The notes beneath the pieces were generated by a model. That model did no database searches. It had not been told where the DNA came from and was given only the letters and a program-made list of their open reading frames with translations. 64,000 nt of DNA from Thioclava marina. GTDB taxonomy: Bacteria; Pseudomonadota; Alphaproteobacteria; Rhodobacterales; Rhodobacteraceae. Below are positions 62,918 to 64,000 of this stretch, one piece after another. A program made the translations under genes and the position numbers. Position 1 is the first letter of the stretch, and every line of letters starts with the position of its first letter. The DNA is taken from positions 248,001 through 312,000 of the forward strand of contig NZ_MPZS01000003.1 in NCBI RefSeq assembly GCF_002020135.1, in the 5' to 3' direction.

Positions 62918-63113
62918 GGCTGGCGTCCTTTCGCATCTTCGCGCGTTGGCTTACCCCGCGCGGGCTGGAGGCACAATCGGGGTTTGCACGCCCGCAAGCT
63001 GACGGGAAAGCGACGGCGCGGGGGGAAAAAGCGGCGTGGTGCGAGAGTGATGCGAGATTTTGACCCAAGGGCGCAGGCGCGCTAGATTCGCGTGATCGGC
63101 GCAGGAGGCGTTC

Positions 63114-63383
63114 ATGGCAGGCGGCTGGGCGAAAGACGGAGCGGTGAGCGAGCAGATCGAAGCCTCGATCCGCGACGAGCTTGACCGGCTGAAGGCGCGG
63201 CGCGGCCCGGTGGGCGAGAGCCTCACGGAATGCGCCGATTGCGGCGAAGAGATTCCGCAGGCGAGGCGCGAGGCGATCCCCGGGGTGAAGCTGTGCGTGG
63301 AGTGCGCCTCCGAGCGCGATGCGCGCCGCGCCCCGCATGCGGGCATCAACCGGCGCGGCTCGAAGGACAGCCAGCTGAAGTGA
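63114..63383 (+). CDS. DksA/TraR-type zinc-finger protein
   Basis: 89 residues. C4 zinc finger CADCGEEIP...LCVECASERDAR at about 40-70, preceded by a short helix. Too short for full DksA (about 150 residues); resembles the YbiI/TraR branch that can act on RNA polymerase. Ribosome site ggaggcgttc. Convergent with the partial gene to its right, with stop codons adjacent. Confidence 0.85.
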   Translation: MAGGWAKDGAVSEQIEASIRDELDRLKARRGPVGESLTECADCGEEIPQARREAIPGVKLCVECASERDARRAPHAGINRRGSKDSQLK

Positions 63384-64000
63384 TCAGAGCGCGCAGGCCA
63401 TCGCCTTGTCGAAGGCGGCGGGCGAGGTGTCGGACCCGAGGCTTTTCCATATCACATTGGCCTCGGCATCCAGATGGATCGCGCGCAGCTGCGACCAGTC
63501 GAAGCTCGCCACGATCATTTCAGGGCCTTCGCCGCAATCTCGCACGCCGCCCATGATCCGGTCCGCGCCGAAACGGTGATTGGTCAGCTTGCCGCCCGAG
63601 AAAACCTCGCGCAGCGTGCCATTCTCGAACTGGTAGAGGCGCAGGATGCCCAGCCTGTGCGGGGCGTCGATCAGCGCGATCTCCTGATGGCCGTCGCCGT
63701 TGAAATCCGCGATCCCGATGGGGGCGACCCAATGGTTCGGCTCGCCGACGAAGGGGGTGGAGGCGAGATAGGCAGGCGCGCCGTCCTTCGCGCTCAGGAC
63801 CAACACGCGCGAACCTCGTTTCAGGTTGGACTGCACCACGACCACATCGGGAAGCCCGTCGCCATCGAGATCGGCGATGCGCGGCGCGGTGTCCTCAAAG
63901 ACCATGTCCGCATCGGCGGGCAGGCGATAGGTGAGGGTGCTCCGACCCCTGAACAGCCCGCCTTCCGGTCCCGCCTTGCGGGCAATCTCGATGAAGAGCG
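63384..64000 (-). CDS. VCBS/FG-GAP repeat protein (5' end beyond window)
   Basis: The minus-strand frame is open from the window edge to a stop at 63384; about 205 codons are visible. FG-GAP/VCBS-like repeats: IADLDGDGLPDVVVVQ and IGIADFNGDGHQEIALID, each with a DxDGDG or DFNGDG calcium-binding-type loop, consistent with a beta-propeller. A Cys pair (DCGEGPE, AMACAL end) is present. An internal ATG at 63905 is not taken as the start since homology-like sequence (TLTYRLPADADM) continues upstream. Function unknown, probably exported. Confidence 0.8.
   Translation of the reverse strand, partial: LFIEIARKAGPEGGLFRGRSTLTYRLPADADMVFEDTAPRIADLDGDGLPDVVVVQSNLKRGSRVLVLSAKDGAPAYLASTPFVGEPNHWVAPIGIADFNGDGHQEIALIDAPHRLGILRLYQFENGTLREVFSGGKLTNHRFGADRIMGGVRDCGEGPEMIVASFDWSQLRAIHLDAEANVIWKSLGSDTSPAAFDKAMACAL

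Noticed and set aside
1-64000. tRNA, rRNA, CRISPR, prophage or integrated element
   Set aside because: No tRNA-like cloverleaf, repeat-spacer array, integrase or phage structural gene was recognised anywhere in the window.

Overview
The window reads as chromosomal DNA from a GC-rich alphaproteobacterium, most likely of the Rhodobacterales. The basis is the strong G/C bias at third codon positions, many ABC importers packed into operons with 4-base start/stop overlaps, the Rhizobium-type frc fructose operon layout, and alphaproteobacterial-style regulators. The genus cannot be fixed from sequence alone. I see no rRNA, tRNA, CRISPR array, prophage or intact insertion sequence. Both ends cut a gene: a TetR regulator at the left and a VCBS/FG-GAP repeat protein at the right.

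Layout. (1) 1-8.8 kb: a TetR regulator diverges from a ten-gene operon holding a nitrate/sulfonate-type ABC importer, an OsmC-like protein, an acyl-CoA-dehydrogenase-fold flavoprotein, a two-domain rhodanese, cyanase, a ferredoxin reductase and a [2Fe-2S] ferredoxin. It looks like uptake and oxidative breakdown of a compound that yields cyanate and sulfane sulfur; I know of no characterised pathway with this gene set. (2) 9.1-15.0 kb: a ROK repressor and a fructose-type operon frcBCAK plus a small transaldolase/FSA-like aldolase, with two identical-arm 21-bp operators. (3) 15.3-23.3 kb, minus strand: pxpA, BCCP, biotin carboxylase, pxpB, pxpC and an Rbs-type ABC importer, facing a LysR gene; it resembles a urea carboxylase split into subunits and joined to PxpA. 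(4) 24.7-32.3 kb: an AraC regulator, an unknown ORF and a cysteine-cluster protein diverge from HyuB/HyuA hydantoinase/oxoprolinase subunits and an NCS1 permease.

(5) 32.5-39.0 kb is a copper island. Facing CueR-type promoters (both with 19-bp spacers) drive cueR, a small secreted protein, cytochrome c, a CueO-like multicopper oxidase and a second cytochrome c on the minus strand, and a Cu(I) P-type ATPase plus a secreted His/Met-rich protein on the plus strand. (6) 39.0-42.7 kb: about 1.4 kb with almost no genes, then a lone autotransporter. (7) 43.0-51.2 kb: an amide-responsive operon: attenuator with an ANTAR-type hexaloop hairpin, amiC-like sensor, amiR-like antiterminator, dipeptide-type permeases and binding protein, formamidase, and a fused double ATPase.

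(8) 51.3-64 kb is more ordinary: a methyltransferase, Asp/Glu-racemase-family and M24 peptidase-family cluster; an MFS transporter; a MacA/MacB-type export system; guanine deaminase; MgtE; 5-formyl-THF cyclo-ligase; PurU; a DksA/TraR zinc-finger protein; and the partial VCBS protein. A recurring theme is scavenging of small nitrogen compounds (cyanate, lactams/hydantoins, amides, purines), each with its own importer and regulator.
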